DNA of 5,525 bases from Cytophagales bacterium (GCA_003454975.1 DMST01000097.1:71224-76748); one strand, 5' to 3'; positions 1 to 5,525 are shown, counted from the stretch's first letter. Numbers and translations: made by a program. Notes: generated by a model not told the origin, from the sequence alone.

Positions 1-1162
1 TGTAGGCATCAGCCTCCTCACGGTCGGCCAGGATCTTGCGGGCCAGCGCAATCTCCGACGCCTGACGGCCGTGCCCGGCTTGGTCCTCGGCGGTGGCCAG
101 GGCTATCTGTCCGGAATTTAGCCGTTCAGAGTAGGCCAGCGCCTCCTCCCATTGGTCGGTGGCGCTGTAGAACTTGACCAACTGGCTGTACACTAGCAGT
201 TGTGTTTCGTTGGGTGACTCGGGCATATGTTCTGCCTGCGCAGTCAGTAGTGCTATTGCCCGCTGGGGTTGCTCAATTTTACCATAAAAATCGCCAAGCA
301 GTTTCGCCATGCGAAAAGTTTCCGTGTGCCAAGGCTGTTGTTCAAAAGCCAATTGGTAAGCATTCACAAGTTGAGATTCTGCTTTTTCTAAGTCACCAGC
401 TTGCGAGGAAATACGGCCAAGATTGAAGTGAGCGTAGGTTTGATCAATTGTAGTAATTGAATGTAAGCGGGTTACTTCTATTGCTTTTAGGAAAGAGGTT
501 CTTGCTTCGGCTATTGCACCATTTTGAAGTTGTAAATCTCCAAGATTATTCAAGTTGGCGCTCAACTGAGCATAGTTGTTTGCGGTATTAAAATAGACGG
601 TGGCAAGGGTGAACTCATCAATAGCTTTTTGAAAATCCCCTTTTTTCTCGAATAAAAAACCGAGATGTTCATGTAGTCGGCCAATCTCTTGTATGTCGTT
701 GATTTCAAGATAGCTGATCTCTGCCGCTCGGTAGAGTCTTTCTGCGGTTGAATAATCTCCAATATTGCTGTGATATTCGGCAAGTAGGAGATTAGTATTC
801 GCTACACTCTTTATTTCATTTAGATCAGAATAAAGTTCTTTTGCCAAGGTAAGATGTACGTATGCATCTGTGTGGTTATCACGAAAGCCTCGTTCAAAAT
901 AGGCTTTGAGATATAAGAAATTAGCAATGAGTTGGTCCTCACCCATTTTTTTGGCTAATCGTTTGCCATCTTCCCAGAAAGATAACCCAGCAGTATCGCC
1001 TGTGGTGAGATAAGAATAAGAGATAGCATACAAGGACTGTAGACGCTCTTTATCATCGGTTTGGTAGTCCAAAGCGATGCGAAGACTATCAATGTTGCCA
1101 GCAAATGTTGTACTTACTAACCAACATAGAAATAACCCCAAAGTAAAACGTCTCATATGCAT
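1..1162 (-). CDS. Exported TPR-repeat protein, C-terminal part outside window (partial)
   Basis: The minus-strand frame is open from the ATG at 1162 to the window edge, giving 387 residues without a stop. Residues 1-21 form a signal peptide or membrane anchor: basic MRR, hydrophobic core (about 7-20), likely cleavage after A21. From about residue 115 there are at least six degenerate TPR units, near 121-154, 161-194, 201-234, 243-276, 283-316 and 321-354, with the usual L-G / A / F-A spacing (e.g. NNLGDLQLQNGAIAEA). Residues 355-387 are helical and charged and look like a coiled coil. In Bacteroidota this arrangement often precedes a membrane helix and a histidine kinase or LuxR/LytTR-type output domain, but that part is not visible, so a sensor role is inference. 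A second ATG at 1156 (MRRFTLG) is an equally good start. No Shine-Dalgarno is seen. A small ORF and a hairpin lie directly upstream on the same strand. G+C falls from about 65% at 1-120 to 30-40% beyond 420 within this one gene. Confidence 0.88.
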   Translation of the reverse strand, partial: MHMRRFTLGLFLCWLVSTTFAGNIDSLRIALDYQTDDKERLQSLYAISYSYLTTGDTAGLSFWEDGKRLAKKMGEDQLIANFLYLKAYFERGFRDNHTDAYVHLTLAKELYSDLNEIKSVANTNLLLAEYHSNIGDYSTAERLYRAAEISYLEINDIQEIGRLHEHLGFLFEKKGDFQKAIDEFTLATVYFNTANNYAQLSANLNNLGDLQLQNGAIAEARTSFLKAIEVTRLHSITTIDQTYAHFNLGRISSQAGDLEKAESQLVNAYQLAFEQQPWHTETFRMAKLLGDFYGKIEQPQRAIALLTAQAEHMPESPNETQLLVYSQLVKFYSATDQWEEALAYSERLNSGQIALATAEDQAGHGRQASEIALARKILADREEADAY

Positions 1163-1171
1163 TCTATTCGT

Positions 1172-1199
1172 AATTAGGGTCCACAAAAGGACCCTAATT
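1172..1199 (-). promoter_or_regulatory. Perfect 11-bp inverted repeat between small ORF and TPR gene
   Basis: Arms AATTAGGGTCC (1172-1182) and GGACCCTAATT (1189-1199) are exactly complementary around a 6-nt loop. In the minus-strand transcript the hairpin starts 14 nt after the stop of the small ORF and ends 9 nt before the ATG at 1162. No T-run follows it (the next bases read ACGAATAGA), so it is not a standard intrinsic terminator. It may act as a processing, stabilising or partial-attenuation element in the RNA, or as a palindromic operator in the DNA. The structure is certain from sequence; the function is not. Confidence 0.6.
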
Positions 1200-1213
1200 G
1201 TAAATCAAAATAA

Positions 1214-1387
1214 TTAAACCCCACCACCAGGAGGAGGGGGAGGAGGAGCAGAAGGTCCAGATTTTGGGCCTGGATCATTTGATCCAGTTCCACCACCTAT
1301 AGGCTCTGTCCCACCTGTTAATTTTTGTTGAGCTTTTACGTCTAAAATCGCCCAATCTACTAGTGATTCATTTTTTGCATGTAGCAT
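1214..1387 (-). CDS. Small Gly/Pro-rich peptide ORF (57 aa), function unknown
   Basis: A complete ORF with ATG at 1385-1387 and TAA at 1214-1216. An in-frame TAA lies 24 nt upstream of the ATG, so this is the only ATG start. Residues 1-23 (MLHAKNESLVDWAILDVKAQ, then QKL) look helical and amphipathic. They are followed by T24-G25-G26, a second GGG at 31-33, a Gly/Ser/Asn/Asp/Pro linker (34-47), six consecutive prolines (48-53) and a GGGV end. It has no cysteine, no signal peptide and no family that I recognise. The LTGG at 23-26 resembles the end of a double-glycine leader, but the hydrophobic -7 position is missing, so the match is weak. It lies 51 nt before the TPR gene on the same strand, which suggests co-transcription. 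It could be a secreted peptide precursor, a stalling leader peptide or a spurious ORF. The sharply biased, non-random C-terminus favours a real product. Confidence 0.5.
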   Translation of the reverse strand: MLHAKNESLVDWAILDVKAQQKLTGGTEPIGGGTGSNDPGPKSGPSAPPPPPPGGGV

Positions 1388-1777
1388 AATTGTATAAAGT
1401 TTGGTTTACACGAAGGTACCCAACTTCAACGGCTACAGACTATTAGTCTAGACCTCTGGATTTCTGCGTGACAGCACGTAGAAATGGTGGTATTCAGAGG
1501 TTGAATCACTTACCAGACTCCTTTCTCAGAAATCGGGTATGAAGCTAAGGTACAAAGTTGAAGACATTCTGAGCAAAAGGAAAAGGCTGAAGGGCGGAGA
1601 AAGTCTTCTTAAAGGGAAGCAGGAGAAGGGAATTCTAAAGAATCCTCATTGAGGCTGAGGTGACCCAACATGAGTCGGTCTCTAACTTTGACCCCTTATT
1701 AGGATAGGGAACTATTTTCGCGCCACTTAGTGGCTCCGCTGCGGTTATCAACTTTACAGAAAGTGTAACTTGGAGGT
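1388..1777. other. 390-bp intergenic region between divergent genes
   Basis: No convincing gene is seen. The region should hold promoters for the small ORF/TPR unit (leftward) and for the AraC regulator (rightward). Between about 1540 and 1640 the plus strand is purine-rich and contains only a 37-codon Lys/Arg-rich ORF, which looks incidental. Short palindromes are TTTCT-C-AGAAA (1522-1532), GCCAC-TTA-GTGGC (1722-1734), CCGC-T-GCGG (1736-1744) and ACTTT-ACAG-AAAGT just after 1750; the last three lie in the probable 5' leader of the AraC gene. No tRNA, CRISPR array or recognisable insertion-sequence end was found. Confidence 0.6.
1687..1720 (+). promoter_or_regulatory. Candidate Bacteroidota-type promoter for the AraC gene
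   Basis: TTTG at 1687-1690 and TATTTTCG at 1713-1720 are separated by 22 bp. This resembles the Bacteroidota primary-sigma pattern of a -33 TTTG and a -7 TAnnTTTG, with one mismatch in the -7 element. It would start transcription near 1725, leaving a leader of about 50 nt that contains several short palindromes. The motif is short and degenerate, so a chance match is possible. Confidence 0.25.
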
Positions 1778-2884
1778 GTGAACTTCTTTGATGTTATCGC
1801 CATCTTCGGGCTTATTCAAGCCGTCATTGTGGCCATCCTCATTTTTACTAATAAGGTATTCACCAACCAGACCAATAGGTACTTTGCTTATTTCTTATTG
1901 ATCATCGCCTTGATTGGGTTTGATGCACGGCTCAGTGATTTTTATGCAGCGTGGGGTCCATTCTGGGATGTTTTTTTGGATGTGGTGGGGGATGATATCC
2001 CCTGGATTATGGTGTTCTACTTACCCTTGTTCCGGTTTTTTCAGGAAGTGGCCGGTAACATGACCTTAAAGTTTCCATTCTGGGTCCTTTTTCTTCCTTT
2101 TGGCCTTTTTACAGGCATCAACCTAATTATTGATCTTGACTTGGAGTTTGGCCTGATTGCCGCCCCCTTTTTTAAAGACAACAGATACCTCTTCTATCAG
2201 CTGGAGGATATCGTTGCCATCCCGTTGTTTATCGGATTGCATACCTTGGTATTTCGGCGGCTGGTTAGGAATACCAATAACATATGGATCAAGCGGCTAT
2301 GGTGGTATTGTAGTACGCTTATTTTGCTTTGGATCATTCTCATCATCGATCAATCCTTGTTTGATGATCTCTTTTTCAGAACGCTTGAGATTCTGCTGTG
2401 GACGGCCGTGGCCGTTTTCATTTATTGGTTGATGTATTCGGGATTGTTCCAGTTTAACCTGGCTAACAACCGGCAGGAGATTAGGGAAAAATTGGCTGAG
2501 CCTATGCAGCCTGCCATGCCTAAAGCGCCAAAATTGTCGCCAAAGTCGAAGGAGTATTTTGATCAACTATTAGAATGGATGCAGGTGGAAAAAGCCTACC
2601 GTAATCCTGACTTGGGCAGAGATTTGGTGGCGGAAAAACTCGGGATAAGTGCCAGCTATTTAACGCAGCTAATTAAGGAGTATGCGGATAAAAACCTGGC
2701 CCGTTTCATCAATGAGTTTCGGGTGGAGGAGGCGAAGGGGATGTTGTCTGACCCGGCTTTTGATAAGTATGATCATCTTTCCATTGGGTTAGAATCTGGA
2801 TTTAAATCCAAATCCGCCTACTACACGGCTTTCAAGAATCACACCGGCCAGACTCCTTCACAGTACAAGAAAGCGCGGTCCTGA
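1778..2884 (+). CDS. Membrane-anchored AraC-family transcriptional regulator
   Basis: A 368-residue protein. The N-terminal 225 residues are strongly hydrophobic, with about seven predicted membrane helices near 4-23, 35-49, 70-90, 99-120, 141-162, 173-193 and 202-224. A charged, Pro-rich linker (230-255) leads to a C-terminal AraC/XylS DNA-binding domain (about 260-366). Its first helix-turn-helix is near 279-302 (LVAEKLGISASYLTQLIKEY). The second is near 334-364, including GFKSKSAYYTAFK and the family signature TGQTPSQYK. Such 7-helix-plus-AraC proteins are common in Bacteroidota and are thought to sense membrane or envelope signals; the ligand is unknown. The start is GTG at 1778: an in-frame TAA at 1766-1768 rules out a longer protein, and the next start-like codon would cut the first membrane helix. 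GGAGG ends only 1 nt before the GTG, too close for a normal ribosome site. It is followed by, and may control, the barrel/hydrolase pair. Confidence 0.93.
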   Translation: MNFFDVIAIFGLIQAVIVAILIFTNKVFTNQTNRYFAYFLLIIALIGFDARLSDFYAAWGPFWDVFLDVVGDDIPWIMVFYLPLFRFFQEVAGNMTLKFPFWVLFLPFGLFTGINLIIDLDLEFGLIAAPFFKDNRYLFYQLEDIVAIPLFIGLHTLVFRRLVRNTNNIWIKRLWWYCSTLILLWIILIIDQSLFDDLFFRTLEILLWTAVAVFIYWLMYSGLFQFNLANNRQEIREKLAEPMQPAMPKAPKLSPKSKEYFDQLLEWMQVEKAYRNPDLGRDLVAEKLGISASYLTQLIKEYADKNLARFINEFRVEEAKGMLSDPAFDKYDHLSIGLESGFKSKSAYYTAFKNHTGQTPSQYKKARS

Positions 2885-2889
2885 AGGAG

Positions 2890-2909
2890 GGAATCGGCGT
2901 CCCGATTTC
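2890..2909 (+). terminator. Weak hairpin after the AraC gene
   Basis: AATCGG (2892-2897) and CCGATT (2902-2907) form a 6-bp stem with a 4-nt loop, extendable by a G-T and a G-C pair. It starts 6-8 nt after the stop codon and is followed only by a pyrimidine stretch (TCTCT), not a T-run. It may reduce read-through into the downstream operon. Its right arm overlaps the first copy of the direct repeat described next. Confidence 0.3.
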
Positions 2910-2933
2910 TCTAGAACCGTCCTAATTTCTCTA
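2905..2933 (+). promoter_or_regulatory. 9-bp direct repeat with 20-bp period, candidate operator
   Basis: ATTTCTCTA occurs at 2905-2913 and again at 2925-2933, exactly 20 bp apart (about two helical turns). AraC-family proteins are known to bind paired direct half-sites about 20-21 bp apart, one for each helix-turn-helix pair. An AraC-family gene ends 20 bp upstream, and the barrel/hydrolase genes start 70 bp downstream. A poor -7-like element, TAGAATTG (2973-2980), lies between the repeats and the ATG at 3004. The repeat is seen in the sequence; its use as an operator is inferred. Confidence 0.35.
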
Positions 2934-3003
2934 TACTGGCGTTTTCAGAACTCCCTCCGTAGCCTTGCTTCGTAGAATTGTACCAAAACAATTGGACAAT
3001 GAA

Positions 3004-3591
3004 ATGGCTCAAAAAATCAAAAGTACGGGCAAGCTCGGCTTGCTAACGGTTCTGTGTTTAGCGACATGGACCTGCTCGGCACAACGCATCGATGGCGTTA
3101 CCGTCACCCTACATTCCTCCTCTATTTCCTTTCCTTTTACCCGATGGAGTGCACTACGGCCAGGCGTGGAACTGGGGGTAACATGGAACCAGCCCAACAA
3201 ACCACAAGCTACAGGCCAGTGGAACACCTACGTGGGTTGGTTCTACCATGAGAACCTGGATCAAAACCTATATGTACGCGGTGAATATCAGTTTGCTTAT
3301 CAGTTCCAGAATACGGTTCGCTTTTTCGCTCCTGTAGGTCTGGGGTACATGCACTCGTTTCATGCCCAGCCCACCTTTGAGCAGCAAGCGGATGGGAGTA
3401 TACAGAAGGCTACCCAATGGGGACGGCCCCATGCCATACTAAACCTAGGCCTGGGAGCCGAATACCTGGGATGGAACCAAGTAGCGCCCTTCGTCAAGTA
3501 TGAAGCCATGATCCAATCTCCTTTCGTATCCACGGTGCCGGTAGGCCCGCGCAGCTTTCTGAAAATAGGTACACACATCAACCTGAACTAA
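3004..3591 (+). CDS. Exported beta-barrel-like outer membrane protein, uncharacterised
   Basis: A 195-residue protein. Residues 1-26 form a signal peptide: K4/K6/K10, hydrophobic core 11-20, cleavage near CSA/Q. Cys24 does not sit in a proper lipobox (ATWTC). The mature part is rich in aromatics and glycine and shows alternating strands suited to a small outer-membrane barrel: 31-45, 54-62 (GVELGVTW), 75-83 (TYVGWFYHE), 89-101, 104-118 (TVRFFAPVGLGYMHS), 143-154, 159-170 and a final strand ending IGTHINLN. The short motif SISFPFTRW (39-48) recurs in my memory of uncharacterised Bacteroidota proteins of this type, often near serine hydrolases; I cannot name a family. ATG 3004 is preferred to the in-frame TTG at 2965, which would place 13 extra residues before the signal peptide. 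The next gene starts 4 nt after its stop, so the two are almost certainly one operon. Confidence 0.8.
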   Translation: MAQKIKSTGKLGLLTVLCLATWTCSAQRIDGVTVTLHSSSISFPFTRWSALRPGVELGVTWNQPNKPQATGQWNTYVGWFYHENLDQNLYVRGEYQFAYQFQNTVRFFAPVGLGYMHSFHAQPTFEQQADGSIQKATQWGRPHAILNLGLGAEYLGWNQVAPFVKYEAMIQSPFVSTVPVGPRSFLKIGTHINLN

Positions 3592-3595
3592 TCCC

Positions 3596-4765
3596 ATGCA
3601 AAAGATAATCCTCCTCATCCTGGCAGGCATGCTTTTCTCCCAGTGCGAAGGCTTGGAAACCGTTCCCGCCTCTACTTATGCCCAACCTGCCTTCTTCAAT
3701 GATTCCAGCGCCATACACCCGCGCGGTGAGGTGTATCAGGCCATCCTGGACGATCACCAAGGGCAGGGGCTGGTAGGGGCAACCTTGCTCGTAAAGGACC
3801 AAGAAGGACTTTGGGTAGGTGCCGCAGGCTACGCAGACGTGGCCAGTGGAGTGCCCATGGCTTCCAACTCACTTTATTTCATTGCCAGCATTAGCAAGCT
3901 GTTTACATCGGCGGCCGTTTATCGGTATGTAGATCAGGGGCTACTTTCTTTAGAAGACCCGATTGCACAGTGGTTGAGCGACGAAATTGTAGAAAAGGTA
4001 GAAAACGTAGAACTGGCCAACGTGGGGCATTTGCTTTCTCACCGCAGCGGGATTGCGGACTTCTATACGGCGCAATTTGACCTGGACCGGATCGATAAGG
4101 ATCACCTCTGGAGCAAAGAGGAAGTACTCACGTATGCATATAACAAAAAGGCGAATTTTGAGGTGGATGAGGGCTATTCGTATTCCAATACTAATTTCTT
4201 GCTATTGTCCATGATTTTGGAGTGCATCAGCGGTCAGTCCTTTGAACAGGTATACCGCGAAACGGTGTTTGACCCACTGCAGCTGACTTCCGCCTATTAC
4301 AGTGAAGAGGTGATTATTCCTGACCATGCCGTGAAAGGATACGTGGATCTCTACGGTAACGAAAACTTTGTGGAATCCCGTTTTCTGTATCAAGATGAGT
4401 TGGGCATAGGGGGAGATGGTGGCGTAGCCATTAATGCTTACCATTTGGCAGTATTTCTGGAAAACCTCACGAATCCAGATTTCCTCTCTACCGAGTCACA
4501 AGCCCAGATGACTAACTGGTTTCCCATAGGGGGCTACGATGATGTGTTTGGACAGACGGAAAATGGCTACGGTGCCGAGCGGTTCAATACACCCTATGAG
4601 TCGGCCATAGGGCACACTGGGGGGATCGACGGATTTATCACCTTTGGCTTTTATTTCCCCGATTCGGATATGACGTACGTATTCCTCTGTAACTCGGCCG
4701 ACGCCTCGAAGGGCGAGGTTTTTGAATCCATGCTTGAGCAAGTATTGGAGCAAATGTTTCTCTGA
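3596..4765 (+). CDS. Serine hydrolase, class C beta-lactamase/penicillin-binding fold, probable lipoprotein
   Basis: A 389-residue protein. The N-terminus (MQKIILLILAGMLFSQC) is a short export signal ending in Cys17, a loose Bacteroidota-type lipobox (LFSQC) followed by acidic residues, so a lipid-anchored envelope protein is likely. The fold's catalytic motifs are all present: SxxK as S98-I-S-K101 (ASISKLFT), the family LLSHRSGI (146-153), YxN as Y196-S-N198, and the third motif as H340-T-G342 (GHTGGIDGF). The nucleophile is therefore S98. Proteins of this group include D-alanyl-D-alanine carboxypeptidases, esterases, D-aminopeptidases and AmpC beta-lactamases; the HTG motif in place of KTG is typical of the esterase/peptidase-like members, so antibiotic resistance should not be assumed. 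Length is normal for the family. The gene lies 4 nt after the barrel gene in the same operon. No Shine-Dalgarno is seen. The substrate cannot be told from sequence. Confidence 0.93.
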   Translation: MQKIILLILAGMLFSQCEGLETVPASTYAQPAFFNDSSAIHPRGEVYQAILDDHQGQGLVGATLLVKDQEGLWVGAAGYADVASGVPMASNSLYFIASISKLFTSAAVYRYVDQGLLSLEDPIAQWLSDEIVEKVENVELANVGHLLSHRSGIADFYTAQFDLDRIDKDHLWSKEEVLTYAYNKKANFEVDEGYSYSNTNFLLLSMILECISGQSFEQVYRETVFDPLQLTSAYYSEEVIIPDHAVKGYVDLYGNENFVESRFLYQDELGIGGDGGVAINAYHLAVFLENLTNPDFLSTESQAQMTNWFPIGGYDDVFGQTENGYGAERFNTPYESAIGHTGGIDGFITFGFYFPDSDMTYVFLCNSADASKGEVFESMLEQVLEQMFL

Positions 4766-4777
4766 CTTCATCAGGAG

Positions 4778-4822
4778 TACCCAGGACGGTATACCGTAGT
4801 ATGGTGCCGATCAGTCTGGGTA
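4778..4822. terminator. Stem-loop between convergent genes, possible bidirectional terminator
   Basis: TACCCAG (4778-4784) and CTGGGTA (4816-4822) form a perfect 7-bp stem around 31 nt. Within it lies a perfect 12-bp palindrome, ACGGTATACCGT (4786-4797). The element lies between the stop of the serine hydrolase (4765) and the stop of the opposing response regulator (4841), the usual place for a shared terminator. Neither side has a T-run directly after the stem, so a standard intrinsic mechanism is doubtful. Confidence 0.35.
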
Positions 4823-4840
4823 GAAGGAGACTTGTGTTCT

Positions 4841-5525
4841 TTATCCCTCGGTAATTCTTCGGAGCAGCTCCAGCAGCTGCTCCTTCCGTCGTACGGACAC
4901 TTGTACCTGATGCCCCCCTTCCATATAGAGTACGTTACCCTCGCTGCGGTCTATTTTCTCAATCTTGTGCACATTGACCAAATAGGAGCGGTGTACGCGA
5001 TAGAAGCTATGGGCTTGTAGGGTGTCCTCGTATTCCTTTAGGTGCTTAGAAACCATGAGGTGGCTACCGTCTTGCAAGAAAAAGGTAGTGTAGCTACCCC
5101 GGGCCTCTACCCACAATATGTCGTCGGTGGGTACCAGATGCACCACGTCTCGCTCCTTCAGCAGGATCTTCTTCCGGGCAGGAGCTTGCTGGGTCATGCA
5201 GTCCGCTAGCTGTTGTACCCAGTCCGTGCTGGCAGGAAAGGGAGGTGGCTGCCGGAGCACCTTTTGTACCGCCTTCTGTAGGCGCAGCGGGTTGATGGGC
5301 TTGAGCAGGTAGTCGATGGCCGCCGAGTCAAAAGCTTCCAGGGCGTACTCCGTATAGGCCGTCACGAAGATGATGTGGTAGTCGGTGGGTTCCACCTGCT
5401 CCAGCAGGGCGAAGGATTGCTCCTGCTCTAGTTGTATGTCCAGGAAAAGGACCTCCGGTTCGGTCTCCCGGAGCAGGGAAAGGGCGGAAGCTACAGAATC
5501 TGCCGTGCCTACTACGTGTATCTGC
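4841..5525 (-). CDS. LytTR-family response regulator, N-terminus outside window (partial)
   Basis: 227 residues are visible. The frame stays open to the right edge, with the TAA stop at 4841-4843. The GTG at 5395 is internal and not the start, because the receiver domain continues beyond it. Numbered from the window edge, the receiver domain (to about 85) shows the phospho-acceptor D29 (EVLFLDIQL), the switch T55 (IIFVTAY) and the conserved lysine K75-P76 (DYLLKPI). Only the first strand and its acidic pair, about 20-30 residues, are missing. After a Pro/Gln-rich linker (93-117), a LytTR DNA-binding domain spans about 120-223, with ILWVEARGSYTTFFLQDG, a HLKEYEDTL helix and the hallmark FYRVHRSYLVNVHKIEKI. 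Such regulators normally pair with a membrane histidine kinase of the LytS/His_kinase type, often encoded next door, here expected just beyond 5525. It is transcribed toward the serine hydrolase. Confidence 0.95.
   Translation of the reverse strand, partial: QIHVVGTADSVASALSLLRETEPEVLFLDIQLEQEQSFALLEQVEPTDYHIIFVTAYTEYALEAFDSAAIDYLLKPINPLRLQKAVQKVLRQPPPFPASTDWVQQLADCMTQQAPARKKILLKERDVVHLVPTDDILWVEARGSYTTFFLQDGSHLMVSKHLKEYEDTLQAHSFYRVHRSYLVNVHKIEKIDRSEGNVLYMEGGHQVQVSVRRKEQLLELLRRITEG

Noticed and set aside
202..426. Plus-strand 74-codon ORF
   Set aside because: It lies fully opposite the TPR gene, whose frame gives clear TPR repeats; this ORF is a shadow.
562..783. Minus-strand 73-codon ORF
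   Set aside because: It is in another frame of the TPR gene on the same strand and shows no domain; the continuous TPR frame explains this stretch.
1214..1387. Small ORF as a lanthipeptide or double-glycine bacteriocin precursor
   Set aside because: There is no cysteine, the GG leader pattern is incomplete and no modification enzyme or exporter is visible; the peptide is left as unknown function.
1539..1652. A 37-codon plus-strand ORF (MKLRYKVEDILSK..., Lys/Arg-rich) in the intergenic region
   Set aside because: It lies in a purine-rich stretch that yields Lys/Arg/Glu/Gly codons by composition, has no ribosome site and resembles no family I know. The upstream open frame lacks a start codon.
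1720..1766. Palindromes upstream of the AraC gene as an insertion-sequence or REP end
   Set aside because: Stems are only 4-5 bp, there is no matching distal copy in the window and no transposase; they are kept only as a note in the intergenic entry.
2965..3003. Upstream TTG start for the barrel protein, adding 13 residues
   Set aside because: It would bury the signal peptide behind an extra polar segment; ATG 3004 gives a normal signal peptide.
3067..3084. Cys24 of the barrel protein as a lipoprotein site
   Set aside because: The context ATWTC lacks the small residue before Cys and the -3 aliphatic residue; signal peptidase I cleavage after CSA fits better.
3596..4765. Serine hydrolase as an antibiotic-resistance beta-lactamase
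   Set aside because: The fold and SxxK/YxN motifs match, but the third motif is HTG, and this broad family in Bacteroidota is mostly esterase or peptidase-like; resistance is not supported.

Overview
The window looks like chromosomal DNA of a member of the Bacteroidota, possibly of the Saprospiria/Lewinella type, though that finer placement is a guess. The evidence is a membrane-anchored AraC-family regulator, a LytTR response regulator, an exported TPR protein, a lipoprotein-type serine hydrolase and a Bacteroidota-style small outer-membrane barrel. Shine-Dalgarno sequences are almost absent, as is usual in this phylum. Hand-counted G+C is mostly about 43-62% in the sampled blocks of the right half, but falls to 30-40% in much of the left kilobase.

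Left part (1-1387, minus strand): a 57-codon Gly/Pro-rich small ORF (1387 to 1214) is followed by a perfect 11-bp hairpin (1172-1199). Next comes a gene for a secreted or membrane-anchored TPR protein that runs off the left edge (1162 to 1). The TPR gene is not closed in the window, but its frame is open over all 387 visible codons. G+C changes strongly inside this gene, from about 65% at the window edge to about 35% some 500 bp in.

Middle (1388-3003): a 390-bp non-coding stretch separates the divergent small-peptide/TPR unit from a 368-residue AraC-family regulator with an N-terminal multi-spanning membrane domain (1778-2884). A short gap follows, carrying a hairpin and a 9-bp direct repeat with 20-bp period.

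Right part (3004-5525): a probable two-gene operon encodes an exported barrel-like protein (3004-3591) and, 4 nt later, a serine hydrolase of the class C beta-lactamase fold that is probably a lipoprotein (3596-4765). A LytTR response regulator (4841 to beyond 5525, minus strand) converges on it. Its start lies outside the window, where a partner histidine kinase would be expected.

Reading the parts together (inference): the AraC regulator may control the barrel/hydrolase pair in the cell envelope, because sequence motifs are shared between its own upstream region and the gap before the pair. The least familiar element is the small Gly/Pro-rich ORF placed just before the exported TPR protein. 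It could be a peptide ligand for the TPR protein or a translation-stalling leader that controls it.
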